The notes beneath the pieces were generated by a model, which ran no database searches, was not told the DNA's origin, and saw only the letters and a program-made list of their open reading frames with translations. This document shows positions 1 through 6,462 of a DNA stretch of 7,874 nt, piece after piece. The stretch is from Chloroflexota bacterium. GTDB taxonomy: Bacteria > Chloroflexota > Anaerolineae > Anaerolineales > UBA4823. Within the stretch, counting starts at the first letter, position 1, and each line of letters opens with the position of its first letter. The DNA is taken from NCBI GenBank assembly GCA_012798185.1, contig JAAZNS010000075.1, forward strand, positions 1 through 7,874, written 5' to 3'. The position numbers were made by a program, and so were the translations under genes.

Positions 1-1530
1 GGCGTGGCAATTGCCACCTCTGGCCCTGGGGCAACAAATCTGGTGACCGGTATTGCTACCGCCATGATGGATTCCTCTCCGATTGTTTGCATCACTGGTC
101 AGGTCGTATCTAATCTGATCGGCGGCGATGCATTTCAAGAAGTCGATGTAACCGGTATTACATTGCCAATAACTAAACATAACTACCTGGTGACGCGAGC
201 CAGCGAAGTTGCTCAAACCGTGAGAGAAGCCTTCTACATAGCCCGCAGCGGGCGACCGGGACCGGTCTTGATCGATATATGCAAAGACGCTCAGGTGGAA
301 AAAACCGAATTCATCTATCCTGAGCGTATAAATCTGGCGGGTTACAAACCTCCGAAATGCCCGGGTGAAGCCGATCTAAAACGGGCTGCTGAAATGATTT
401 ACCAGGCAAAAAAACCTGTAATCCTGGCAGGGCAGGGGATAAAAATTTCCAAGGCATCAAATGTGTTGCGAAAACTGGCAGAAACAGCCAATATTCCTGT
501 TGCTATGACACTCTTAGGCTTAGGAGCTTTTCCGTCTTCACATCCGTTATCACTGGGCATGATGGGCATGCATGGTGAAGCCTATTGTAATATGGCAATC
601 CAAAACTCCGATCTGATCATTGCCTTAGGTATGCGTTTCGATGACCGGGTTACAGGCAGTCTGCACACTTATGCCCCAAAGGCGCGCAAAATTCATGTCG
701 AGATCGATCCTTCGGAAGTTCATAAAAATGTTCAGATAGATTTACCCCTGGTGGGCGATTTAAATACCACCTTAAATGCGTTGTTACCGCTGGTGAAAGA
801 GAAATCGAACACAAGCTGGAATTCCGATATCGAGAATTGGCGGAACGAATCTAGGATGCGCGATATCCTCTCGCAGCCAAAAAATGGTAAGTTATACGCC
901 GCTCAGGTGATCCACGAAATATGGCAGGCAACGCATGATGAAGTTATGGTGACTACCGGAGTAGGGCAGCACCAAATGTGGTCGGCGCAATATTATCCTG
1001 TTGAAAAACCGCAACAATTGATTACCTCCGGCGGTGCGGGAACTATGGGTTTTGGTTTGCCTTCTGCCATTGGCGTCTGGTTTGCTAATCGGGATTCAGA
1101 AGTATGGGTGATCGATGGAGATGGCAGTTTTCAAATGACCCAGGCAGAATTATCCACTGCAATTCAAGAGAAGGCGAATGTTAAAGTGGCGATTATGAAC
1201 AATCACTTTCTAGGGATGGTGCGGCAGTGGCAGGAATTTTTCTTCGAAAGCCGATATGTAGGCACGCCTTTAAGAGGACCAGATTTCACCATGATCGCAG
1301 CGGCGCATGGCATTCCCGCCAGGTGTATTACACGTCATGATGAAGTGCAGGATGCAATTGCTTTTGCCCGTCAAACACCCGGACCAGTGGTGCTCGATTT
1401 TCGGGTGGTTAAAGAGGATGCCGTTTATCCGATGGTGCCTGCCGGTGCAGCTTTGGATGAGATGATCCGCCGTCCCATTCCGCCTGGCGATAATTTTGCA
1501 AAGGTAGATTTTGAGAAAGTAGCGGTGTAA
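1..1530 (+). CDS. ilvB: Acetohydroxyacid synthase large (catalytic) subunit, 5' truncated by window edge
   Basis: Condenses two pyruvates to 2-acetolactate, or pyruvate with 2-ketobutyrate to 2-aceto-2-hydroxybutyrate, using thiamine diphosphate, Mg2+ and FAD; first common step of valine, leucine and isoleucine synthesis, cytoplasmic. The frame is open from base 1 and starts inside the conserved TSGPGATNLVTGIATA segment, so the GTG at base 4 is not a start. Roughly 70-100 N-terminal residues are missing, including the catalytic glutamate. Visible marks, numbered from the codon at base 4: GDAFQE (41-46), TKHNYLV (57-63), LGMMGMHG (184-191), the FAD-domain motif GMRFDDRVTG (209-218), and the ThDP/Mg motif DGDGS (371-375) ending in NN (399-400). 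MVRQWQ (405-410) carries the conserved Trp of the herbicide pocket. The C-terminus (508 codons to the stop) is complete. ilvN follows after 31 bases, the usual partner. Identification is very secure; only the isozyme naming (ilvB, ilvI or ilvG) is conventional. Confidence 0.96.
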   Translation, partial: GVAIATSGPGATNLVTGIATAMMDSSPIVCITGQVVSNLIGGDAFQEVDVTGITLPITKHNYLVTRASEVAQTVREAFYIARSGRPGPVLIDICKDAQVEKTEFIYPERINLAGYKPPKCPGEADLKRAAEMIYQAKKPVILAGQGIKISKASNVLRKLAETANIPVAMTLLGLGAFPSSHPLSLGMMGMHGEAYCNMAIQNSDLIIALGMRFDDRVTGSLHTYAPKARKIHVEIDPSEVHKNVQIDLPLVGDLNTTLNALLPLVKEKSNTSWNSDIENWRNESRMRDILSQPKNGKLYAAQVIHEIWQATHDEVMVTTGVGQHQMWSAQYYPVEKPQQLITSGGAGTMGFGLPSAIGVWFANRDSEVWVIDGDGSFQMTQAELSTAIQEKANVKVAIMNNHFLGMVRQWQEFFFESRYVGTPLRGPDFTMIAAAHGIPARCITRHDEVQDAIAFARQTPGPVVLDFRVVKEDAVYPMVPAGAALDEMIRRPIPPGDNFAKVDFEKVAV

Positions 1531-1561
1531 GCGCGCGAGAAATCTTTTTTAGGAGATCGGC

Positions 1562-2104
1562 ATGCAACATACTCTAATTGCCCTCGTTGAGAATAAACCC
1601 GGTGTTTTGAACCGTGTGGCTTCATTATTCCGCCGTCGAAATTTCAATATCGAATCGCTCAATGTCGGTCGAACCGAAAAACCAGAGATTTCACGCATGA
1701 CCATCGTAGTAGACAGTGAAATTAACAAAGCCAGCCAGGTTGAAGCTCACCTGTATAAATTGGTCAATGTAATCGATGTGCAGGATTTAACCAATCAGCC
1801 GGCAGTTTCGCGTGATTTGGCTTTGATTAAAGTTCAAGCAAACCAGGATAAACGCGCTGAGGTGGCAAACCTGGCATCGATATTTCGCGGCAGGATCGTT
1901 GATGTGGCTGAGGAGACGGTGATCGTGGAAGTGACAGGCACAGAGGATAAGATCGAAAGCCTCGTTGAGTTGCTCAGGCCGCTGGGTATTGTGGAAATGG
2001 TGCGCACAGGAAAAGTGGCAATGATGCGCGGCAATTCTTCAGGAGTGCGGTATTCCCCAGGCGCAAATGGGAATGATTACTATGTAGCAGAAGATGAAGT
2101 TTAA
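1562..2104 (+). CDS. ilvN: Acetohydroxyacid synthase small (regulatory) subunit
   Basis: Regulatory subunit that activates the IlvB catalytic subunit and confers feedback inhibition by valine. It has 180 residues; family members are usually about 160-175. Residues 1-75 form the ACT domain, with ENKPGVLNRV (10-19) and NFNIESLNVG (27-36). The residues that bind valine in E. coli IlvH (N11, G14, N29) are present at the same positions, so valine sensitivity is predicted. Residues 80-156 match the C-terminal ACT-like domain (ALIKVQ, IFRGRIVDV, KVAMMRG). A tail of about 23 residues after MMRG, rich in Gly, Asn, Tyr and acidic residues, extends past the usual end. The start is the ATG at 1562, preceded by AGGAG at 1551-1555 with 6 bases between. 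It follows ilvB by 31 bases. Confidence 0.96.
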   Translation: MQHTLIALVENKPGVLNRVASLFRRRNFNIESLNVGRTEKPEISRMTIVVDSEINKASQVEAHLYKLVNVIDVQDLTNQPAVSRDLALIKVQANQDKRAEVANLASIFRGRIVDVAEETVIVEVTGTEDKIESLVELLRPLGIVEMVRTGKVAMMRGNSSGVRYSPGANGNDYYVAEDEV

Positions 2105-2115
2105 TCCATTACATT

Positions 2116-2120
2116 GGAGA
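2116..2120 (+). promoter_or_regulatory. Ribosome binding site of ilvC (decides its start)
   Basis: GGAGA lies 9 bases before the ATG at 2130. An upstream in-frame ATG at 2094 overlaps the end of ilvN and would add 12 residues unlike the family N-terminus. This site and the conserved MAVIYYDKDAD start favour 2130. Confidence 0.75.
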
Positions 2121-2129
2121 TTATTAAAA

Positions 2130-3143
2130 ATGGCAGTAATTTATTATGATAAAGATGCAGATCCATCTCGGATAAAAAAAGCCAAGGTAGCAATAATCGG
2201 TTTTGGCTCGCAAGGTCATGCGCATGCATTGAATTTGCAAGACAGCGGTGTTAGTGTTCGCGTGGGGCTGCGTCCTGGCAGTAAAAATTGGGAAAAAGCA
2301 GCTTCTCAGGGGTTAAAAGTTAGCCCGGTGGATGAAGCAGCAGCCTGGGCAGACATGGTGATGATTTTAGCACCCGATACGGTGCAGGCGGATATATATC
2401 AGGAATCCATTGCCCCAACGATGAAAGCTGGAAAAACCCTATTGTTTGCTCATGGTTTCAATATTCGCTACAAAACGATTGTGCCTCCAGCCGATGTGGA
2501 TGTGAGTATGGTTGCACCAAAAGCGCCTGGTCACCGGGTACGTGAGGTCTTCCAGGAAGGCGGTGGTACACCTTCGCTGCTTGCTGTTCATCAAGATGCC
2601 AGCGGTGAAGCAAAAGCCAATGCCCTTTCATATGCATATGCGTTAGGTGCCACCCGTGCTGGTGTTCTGGAAACCACCTTCACCGAAGAAACCGAAACTG
2701 ATTTATTTGGAGAACAGGCTGTATTGTGCGGGGGTGTCACCGCTTTAGTCAAGGCTGGCTTTGAAACCCTTGTGGAAGCTGGTTACCAGCCCGAGCTTGC
2801 GTATTTCGAATGCCTGCACGAGCTTAAATTGATTGTCGATCTAATGTATCGCGGGGGGATGAATTATATGCGTTATTCCGTTTCCGACACGGCTGAGCAG
2901 GGTGATTACATAGCTGGTCCAAAATTGATCACCGAAGAGACAAAGCATGTGATGTCGGAGTTATTAAAAGACATTCAAGATGGCAGTTTTGCCCAAGCCT
3001 GGATTGAGGAAAATCGGCAAGGGCGTCCCAATTTCAATAAGAACCGGCGATTGAAACAAGATCACTTGATTGAAAAGGTAGGTGCTGAACTGCGTCAGAT
3101 GATGCCCTTTATTCAGCCAGTTACCATAAAACCCGGTGATTAA
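2130..3143 (+). CDS. ilvC: Ketol-acid reductoisomerase, class I
   Basis: Isomerises and reduces 2-acetolactate or 2-aceto-2-hydroxybutyrate to the 2,3-dihydroxy acids, using Mg2+ and NAD(P)H; second common step of branched-chain synthesis. The length of 337 residues fits class I (short) enzymes. The N-terminal Rossmann domain has GFGSQG (24-29). The loop that reads the cofactor 2'-phosphate is RPGSKN (48-53), ending in Asn where Ser is commonly seen. H108 (in AHGFN) and K131 (in APKAPGH) are present. The knotted C-terminal domain has the metal ligands D191 and E195 (TETDLFGEQ), E227 and E231 (YFECLHELK), and the substrate serine S252 (SDTAEQG). Every catalytic residue I can check is intact. 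The start at 2130 is 25 bases after the ilvN stop; an ATG at 2094 would overlap ilvN but is less likely. leuA follows after 22 bases. Confidence 0.97.
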   Translation: MAVIYYDKDADPSRIKKAKVAIIGFGSQGHAHALNLQDSGVSVRVGLRPGSKNWEKAASQGLKVSPVDEAAAWADMVMILAPDTVQADIYQESIAPTMKAGKTLLFAHGFNIRYKTIVPPADVDVSMVAPKAPGHRVREVFQEGGGTPSLLAVHQDASGEAKANALSYAYALGATRAGVLETTFTEETETDLFGEQAVLCGGVTALVKAGFETLVEAGYQPELAYFECLHELKLIVDLMYRGGMNYMRYSVSDTAEQGDYIAGPKLITEETKHVMSELLKDIQDGSFAQAWIEENRQGRPNFNKNRRLKQDHLIEKVGAELRQMMPFIQPVTIKPGD

Positions 3144-3155
3144 TCATATTTATCA

Positions 3156-3160
3156 AGAGG
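3156..3160 (+). promoter_or_regulatory. Ribosome binding site of leuA (decides its start)
   Basis: AGAGG lies 5 bases before the ATG at 3166. The frame is open further up to a GTG at 3136 inside the end of ilvC, but that codon has no good site and would add ten residues unlike the family, so 3166 is preferred. Confidence 0.65.
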
Positions 3161-3165
3161 CTTCT

Positions 3166-4812
3166 ATGAGACAAAATTACCTGCGCATTTTCGATACAAC
3201 CCTTCGTGATGGCGAACAATCTCCTGGCGCCAGCCTTACTTCAGCCGAAAAACTAGAGATTGCTCGCGCTCTTGCGCGTCTTGGCGTCGATGTTATGGAA
3301 GCCGGATTTCCGGCTGCTTCACCGGATGACCTTGAAGCAGTGCGGCGTATTGCTATCGAAGTTGGCAATCCCGCGCCGGGCAGCAGCGGTATATATAATC
3401 ACACACCGGTGATATGCGGCTTGGCGAGAGCGAACAAGCGCGATATCGATGCTGCCTGGCAGGCGGTGCAATATGCTGCTCACCCTCGTATCCATACATT
3501 TATTGCGACTTCTCCAATTCACATGGAATATAAGTTACATATGTCTCCTGAGCAAGTTTTGGAAAAAGTACGGGAGATGGTGGCGTATGCTCATTCTCTT
3601 TGCGAAGATATCGAATTTTCACCTGAGGACGCAGCGCGAAGCGAACCCGATTTTCTTTATCAGGTGCTTGGTGAAGCCATCGCTGCCGGGGCAACCACCT
3701 TGAATATACCAGATACAGTGGGCTATTCCACGCCGGAAGAATTTGGAGCACTCATTTCGGGCATTATTGCCAATACACCCGGTATCGAGAAAGCTGTTGT
3801 ATCGGTGCATTGTCATAATGATCTGGGTTTGGCTACCGCCAACACAATCGCTGGCTTAAAAGCCGGCGCCCGTCAGGCAGAAGTAACGATCAATGGCATC
3901 GGTGAACGAGCAGGGAATACCTCACTGGAGGAAGTAGTGATGACCTTGCATACCCGCCGGGCGGTGTTTGGATTGGAAACCGGCATCGATACGACCCAAA
4001 TCACCCGCGTTAGCCGGATGGTATCTAATTATACGGGGATCCCGGTTCAACCCAACAAAGCGGTGGTCGGTGCCAATGCTTTTGCGCATGAGGCAGGTAT
4101 TCATCAAGATGGAATGCTCAAACATCATAATACCTACGAAATCATGCGCCCGGAAACGGTGGGTATAAGCCAATCCCGGCTGGTAATGGGTAAGCATTCG
4201 GGACGGCACGCCCTCAAAGTACGCTTACAGGAACTGGGATACGAACTTTCTGATGATGAGTTGATCCAGGCTTTCGACCGGTTTAAGGTATTAGCTGACA
4301 AAAAGAAAGAAGTAACCGATGCAGATCTTGAAGCACTCATTGAAGATCAGGTTTCTCTTTCAGAAGAAATTTACAGCCTGGATGGATTACAGGTAACCTG
4401 CGGAACCATCGGTATGCCCACTGCCAGTGTACGGCTGCGTGGACCCGATGGGGCAATGCATGTTCATGCAGCAGTAGGAACAGGACCTGTGCATGCTGCT
4501 TATAAAGCCATCGATGCGATTGTAGGTGTGGAAAACGATCTGGTAGAGTTCAATATCCATGCAGTGACTGAGGGAATCGATGCTTTGGGAGAAGTGACCG
4601 TACGCTTAATGGCGCAAAACGGCACTTCGCATCACCGCACCTCACCTCAAAGTGAAACCTTACAATCGAAAACCTATGGCGGATATGGCGCCGATACCGA
4701 TATCGTAGTCGCCTCTGTTAAAGCTTATCTGGCTGCATTAAATAAAGTGTTGATTTCCCGTAGCCATTTAGCGGAACAAGAAGTATCAAAGACGGAGTTA
4801 ATGACCGCTTAA
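3166..4812 (+). CDS. leuA: 2-Isopropylmalate synthase
   Basis: Condenses acetyl-CoA with 2-ketoisovalerate to give 2-isopropylmalate, the committed step of leucine synthesis; divalent-metal dependent and normally inhibited by leucine. It has 548 residues from the ATG at 3166; bacterial members of this type are often near 510-530. The TIM-barrel catalytic domain (about 1-270) opens with FDTTLRDGEQSPG (9-21), giving catalytic R14 and metal ligand D15. It continues with HTFIATSPIHMEYKL (110-124), HCHND (215-219, metal ligands H215 and H217) and NGIGERAGN (243-251, N251). H313 in AGIHQDG matches the catalytic histidine supplied by the linker region, and MGKHSGRHAL (341-350) follows. The C-terminal leucine-binding (LeuA dimer) domain covers about 400-530 and ends with GADTDIVVAS and AYLAALNK. 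Between VTVRL and that motif there is a longer than usual Ser/Thr/His-rich segment (about 482-505). The TIATSPIHMEYKL-type motif argues for LeuA rather than CimA or homocitrate synthase. The gene ends in three consecutive in-frame stops (TAA TGA TAA, 4810-4818). Confidence 0.96.
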   Translation: MRQNYLRIFDTTLRDGEQSPGASLTSAEKLEIARALARLGVDVMEAGFPAASPDDLEAVRRIAIEVGNPAPGSSGIYNHTPVICGLARANKRDIDAAWQAVQYAAHPRIHTFIATSPIHMEYKLHMSPEQVLEKVREMVAYAHSLCEDIEFSPEDAARSEPDFLYQVLGEAIAAGATTLNIPDTVGYSTPEEFGALISGIIANTPGIEKAVVSVHCHNDLGLATANTIAGLKAGARQAEVTINGIGERAGNTSLEEVVMTLHTRRAVFGLETGIDTTQITRVSRMVSNYTGIPVQPNKAVVGANAFAHEAGIHQDGMLKHHNTYEIMRPETVGISQSRLVMGKHSGRHALKVRLQELGYELSDDELIQAFDRFKVLADKKKEVTDADLEALIEDQVSLSEEIYSLDGLQVTCGTIGMPTASVRLRGPDGAMHVHAAVGTGPVHAAYKAIDAIVGVENDLVEFNIHAVTEGIDALGEVTVRLMAQNGTSHHRTSPQSETLQSKTYGGYGADTDIVVASVKAYLAALNKVLISRSHLAEQEVSKTELMTA

Positions 4813-4815
4813 TGA

Positions 4816-4822
4816 TAAGGAG
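4816..4822 (+). promoter_or_regulatory. Strong ribosome binding site before the 73-codon ORF
   Basis: TAAGGAG lies 6 bases before the ATG at 4829 and overlaps the last of the tandem leuA stops. It is among the best Shine-Dalgarno matches in the window and is the main reason to think the small ORF is translated. Confidence 0.7.
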
Positions 4823-4828
4823 CAACCA

Positions 4829-5050
4829 ATGTTATCAAATACATCACCCAACTCTATGCCTGGAAAGGCTTATGCAAAGCCATCGAAAACAGTTATTGAA
4901 ACTGCTATGGCGGAAACATCAACAGATACCGAAATTTATAATGATGTAACCGAAAAAAATAAATCGATTGATTTATCTTCCGAGATGGTTGAAAAACCTT
5001 TCGATAATTTGAGCAATCCTCAGGGTTACACCTTTTTTTCGCCATTCTAA
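4829..5050 (+). CDS. Small unknown protein (73 aa) between leuA and leuC
   Basis: I do not recognise this protein and assign no function. It has 73 residues, begins at an ATG with a strong ribosome binding site and ends 7 bases before leuC. About a quarter of the residues are Ser or Thr (18 of 73), with 10 acidic and 6 Lys residues and no Arg, Cys, His or Trp. It has no signal peptide, no membrane segment and no visible domain, so most of it is likely disordered. The last eight residues (GYTFFSPF) are strikingly aromatic against the hydrophilic remainder. Leucine is rare (three residues), so it is not a leucine-attenuation leader peptide. G+C is about 36% by hand count (79 of 222), well below the leuA stretches I counted. 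It could be a real small protein, a coupling ORF that carries ribosomes to leuC, or a chance reading frame in a spacer. Coding status is uncertain. Confidence 0.5.
   Translation: MLSNTSPNSMPGKAYAKPSKTVIETAMAETSTDTEIYNDVTEKNKSIDLSSEMVEKPFDNLSNPQGYTFFSPF
4937..4942 (+). promoter_or_regulatory. Possible -10 element of an internal promoter for leuCD-cimA
   Basis: A perfect TATAAT sits in the AT-rich middle of the small ORF, about 115 bases before leuC. The best -35 candidate, GAAACA at 4913-4918 with an 18-base spacer, matches only half of TTGACA, and there is no extended -10 TG. A start near 4949 would give leuC, leuD and cimA their own transcript. AT-rich DNA makes chance matches common, so this is weak. 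Confidence 0.2.
4959..4976. repeat. Short AT-rich inverted repeat
   Basis: Arms ATAAATC (4959-4965) and GATTTAT (4970-4976) are perfect reverse complements around a 4-base loop GATT. Only one of the seven pairs is G-C, so an RNA hairpin would be weak, and no T-run follows it directly. A second 5-bp inverted repeat, GGCTT/AAGCC, lies at 4867-4881. Neither looks like a terminator. Confidence 0.3.
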
Positions 5051-5057
5051 GATACTG

Positions 5058-6461
5058 ATGAATTCACCGCGCACGCTTTTTCAAAAAATTTGGGATGAGC
5101 ACATTGTTTTTCAGGAAAAGGATCATCCTGCTATCCTATATATTGATCTGCATTTAGTCCATGAAGTCACCTCCCCCCAGGCATTTCAAGGCTTGAGGGA
5201 TAAAGGATTAAGGGTGCGCAGACCCGATTTGACATTAGCAACCATTGATCATTCTTCTCCGACGATTAATCTTTCACTGGATAGTGTGGATATCTTAGCC
5301 GCGAAGCAGGTGCGCACCATGCAAAAAAATTGCTCAGATTTTGGCATTCCTTTGTTAGGATTGGATCATCCTCAACGGGGTATTGTCCATGTGATTGGTC
5401 CAGAATTAGGCTATACCCAGCCAGGTATGACCATTGTTTGCGGCGACAGCCACACAGCCACTCACGGCGCTTTTGGGGCTTTAGCGTTTGGTATTGGCAC
5501 CAGTGAAGTTGAACATGTTTTGGCATCGCAATGCCTGGTGCAATACCAACCGAAGTCGTTTTGCGTGACCTTCGACGGAAAACTCTCGAAAGGTGTAACC
5601 GCAAAGGATATGATTCTGGCGCTAATTGCGACCATTGGGGTGGGGGGTGGAACAGGACATGTGATTGAGTATCGCGGTTCTGCTGTTTGCAGCCTGGATA
5701 TGGATGCCAGAATGACTTTATGCAATATGAGCATCGAAGCGGGAGCGCGGGCAGGCATGATAGCACCCGATGAGGTTACTTTTGAGTATATGACAGGCCT
5801 TCCGCATGCACCGCAGGGCAGAGCCTGGGAGGCAGCACTAAAAAAGTGGCAAAAATTAACCAGTGATGAAACGGCATGTTTCGATAAATCGTTAATGCTC
5901 GATGCCTCGAAGATTGAACCGATGATTACTTACGGAACGAATCCTTCCATGGGTCAGGCGGTAAATCAGCCGATACCCGATCCTGCCGCAGAGAAAGATG
6001 CTGGACGACGCCGTGCATTAGAAAATGCACTTACCTATATGGATCTTCAGCCCGGCAAGAGTCTATTAGGGCACCCGATAGATGTGGTATTTATTGGCAG
6101 CTGCACAAATGGCAGATTACAGGATTTACGCCAGGCTGCCCAAATAATCAAAGGGAGAAAAATCGCTGAGAATGTCCGCGTGTTAGTGGTTCCCGGTTCC
6201 GAAGGAGTCCGCCGGCAGGCAGAAGCAGAGGGTTTGCATACCATATTCAAAGACGCCGGAGCAGAATGGCGCTTTCCTGGATGCAGCATGTGTATTGCCA
6301 TGAATGGCGATGAGTTACTCCCAGGACAATATGCTGTAAGCACTAGTAATCGTAATTTTGAAAACCGCCAGGGCATTAATGGACGTACGTTTCTAGCCAG
6401 CCCTCTAACAGCAGCCGCAGCGGCAGTAAAAGGCTGTATCACTGATCCGAGGTTGATTTAA
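5058..6461 (+). CDS. leuC: 3-Isopropylmalate dehydratase large subunit
   Basis: Large subunit of the LeuCD isomerase, a 4Fe-4S aconitase-family enzyme that converts 2-isopropylmalate to 3-isopropylmalate and in citramalate-using organisms also acts on citramalate. The length of 467 residues fits the E. coli-type LeuC (466), not the shorter archaeal-type protein of about 420. Visible marks: YIDLHLVHEVTSPQAF (28-43), CGDSHTATHGAFGALAFG (128-145) and GTSEVEH (147-153). The three cluster ligands are C349 (GSCTN), C409 and C412 (PGCSMC). STSNRNFENRQG (428-439) is also present. All are intact. The ATG at 5058 is the only ATG or GTG start in frame after the stop at 5010. There is no convincing ribosome binding site, and the small-ORF stop is only 7 bases upstream, so initiation may depend on coupling. 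leuD starts one base after the stop. Confidence 0.97.
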   Translation: MNSPRTLFQKIWDEHIVFQEKDHPAILYIDLHLVHEVTSPQAFQGLRDKGLRVRRPDLTLATIDHSSPTINLSLDSVDILAAKQVRTMQKNCSDFGIPLLGLDHPQRGIVHVIGPELGYTQPGMTIVCGDSHTATHGAFGALAFGIGTSEVEHVLASQCLVQYQPKSFCVTFDGKLSKGVTAKDMILALIATIGVGGGTGHVIEYRGSAVCSLDMDARMTLCNMSIEAGARAGMIAPDEVTFEYMTGLPHAPQGRAWEAALKKWQKLTSDETACFDKSLMLDASKIEPMITYGTNPSMGQAVNQPIPDPAAEKDAGRRRALENALTYMDLQPGKSLLGHPIDVVFIGSCTNGRLQDLRQAAQIIKGRKIAENVRVLVVPGSEGVRRQAEAEGLHTIFKDAGAEWRFPGCSMCIAMNGDELLPGQYAVSTSNRNFENRQGINGRTFLASPLTAAAAAVKGCITDPRLI

Positions 6462-6462
6462 C

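Noticed and set aside
1531..1561. Terminator or promoter in the ilvB-ilvN gap
   Set aside because: The gap is only 31 bases, with a T6 run but no usable stem before it, and it is mostly occupied by the ilvN ribosome binding site.
2094..2129. Longer ilvC start at ATG 2094 overlapping the ilvN end
   Set aside because: The extra 12 residues do not fit the conserved ilvC N-terminus, and a GGAGA site sits 9 bases before ATG 2130.
3319..4209. Several open frames of 63-95 codons inside leuA on both strands
   Set aside because: All overlap the conserved catalytic domain of LeuA in other frames, none has a good ribosome binding site or a recognisable product, and they are expected by chance.
5019..5040. 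T-box-like AGGGT..ACC motif before leuC
   Set aside because: It shares only a few bases with the conserved T-box sequence, lacks the specifier stem and the antiterminator/terminator pair, and lies in the middle of the operon.
5015..5045. Rho-independent terminator ending in the T7 run
   Set aside because: No G+C-rich stem precedes the T-run; the bases before it do not pair convincingly, and leuC starts just after it.
4829..5050. Leucine attenuation leader peptide upstream of leuC
   Set aside because: The frame has only three scattered Leu codons, no run of regulatory codons, and no strong alternative hairpins or terminator after it.
5266..5766. Antisense 166-codon open frame opposite leuC
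   Set aside because: It lies wholly inside leuC, whose family motifs and Fe-S context are certain. The antisense translation has no recognisable domain, so it is a shadow of leuC codon bias.
6047..6442. Antisense 131-codon frame at the leuC 3' end
   Set aside because: Contained within the conserved Fe-S region of leuC, with no recognisable domain; a coding shadow.
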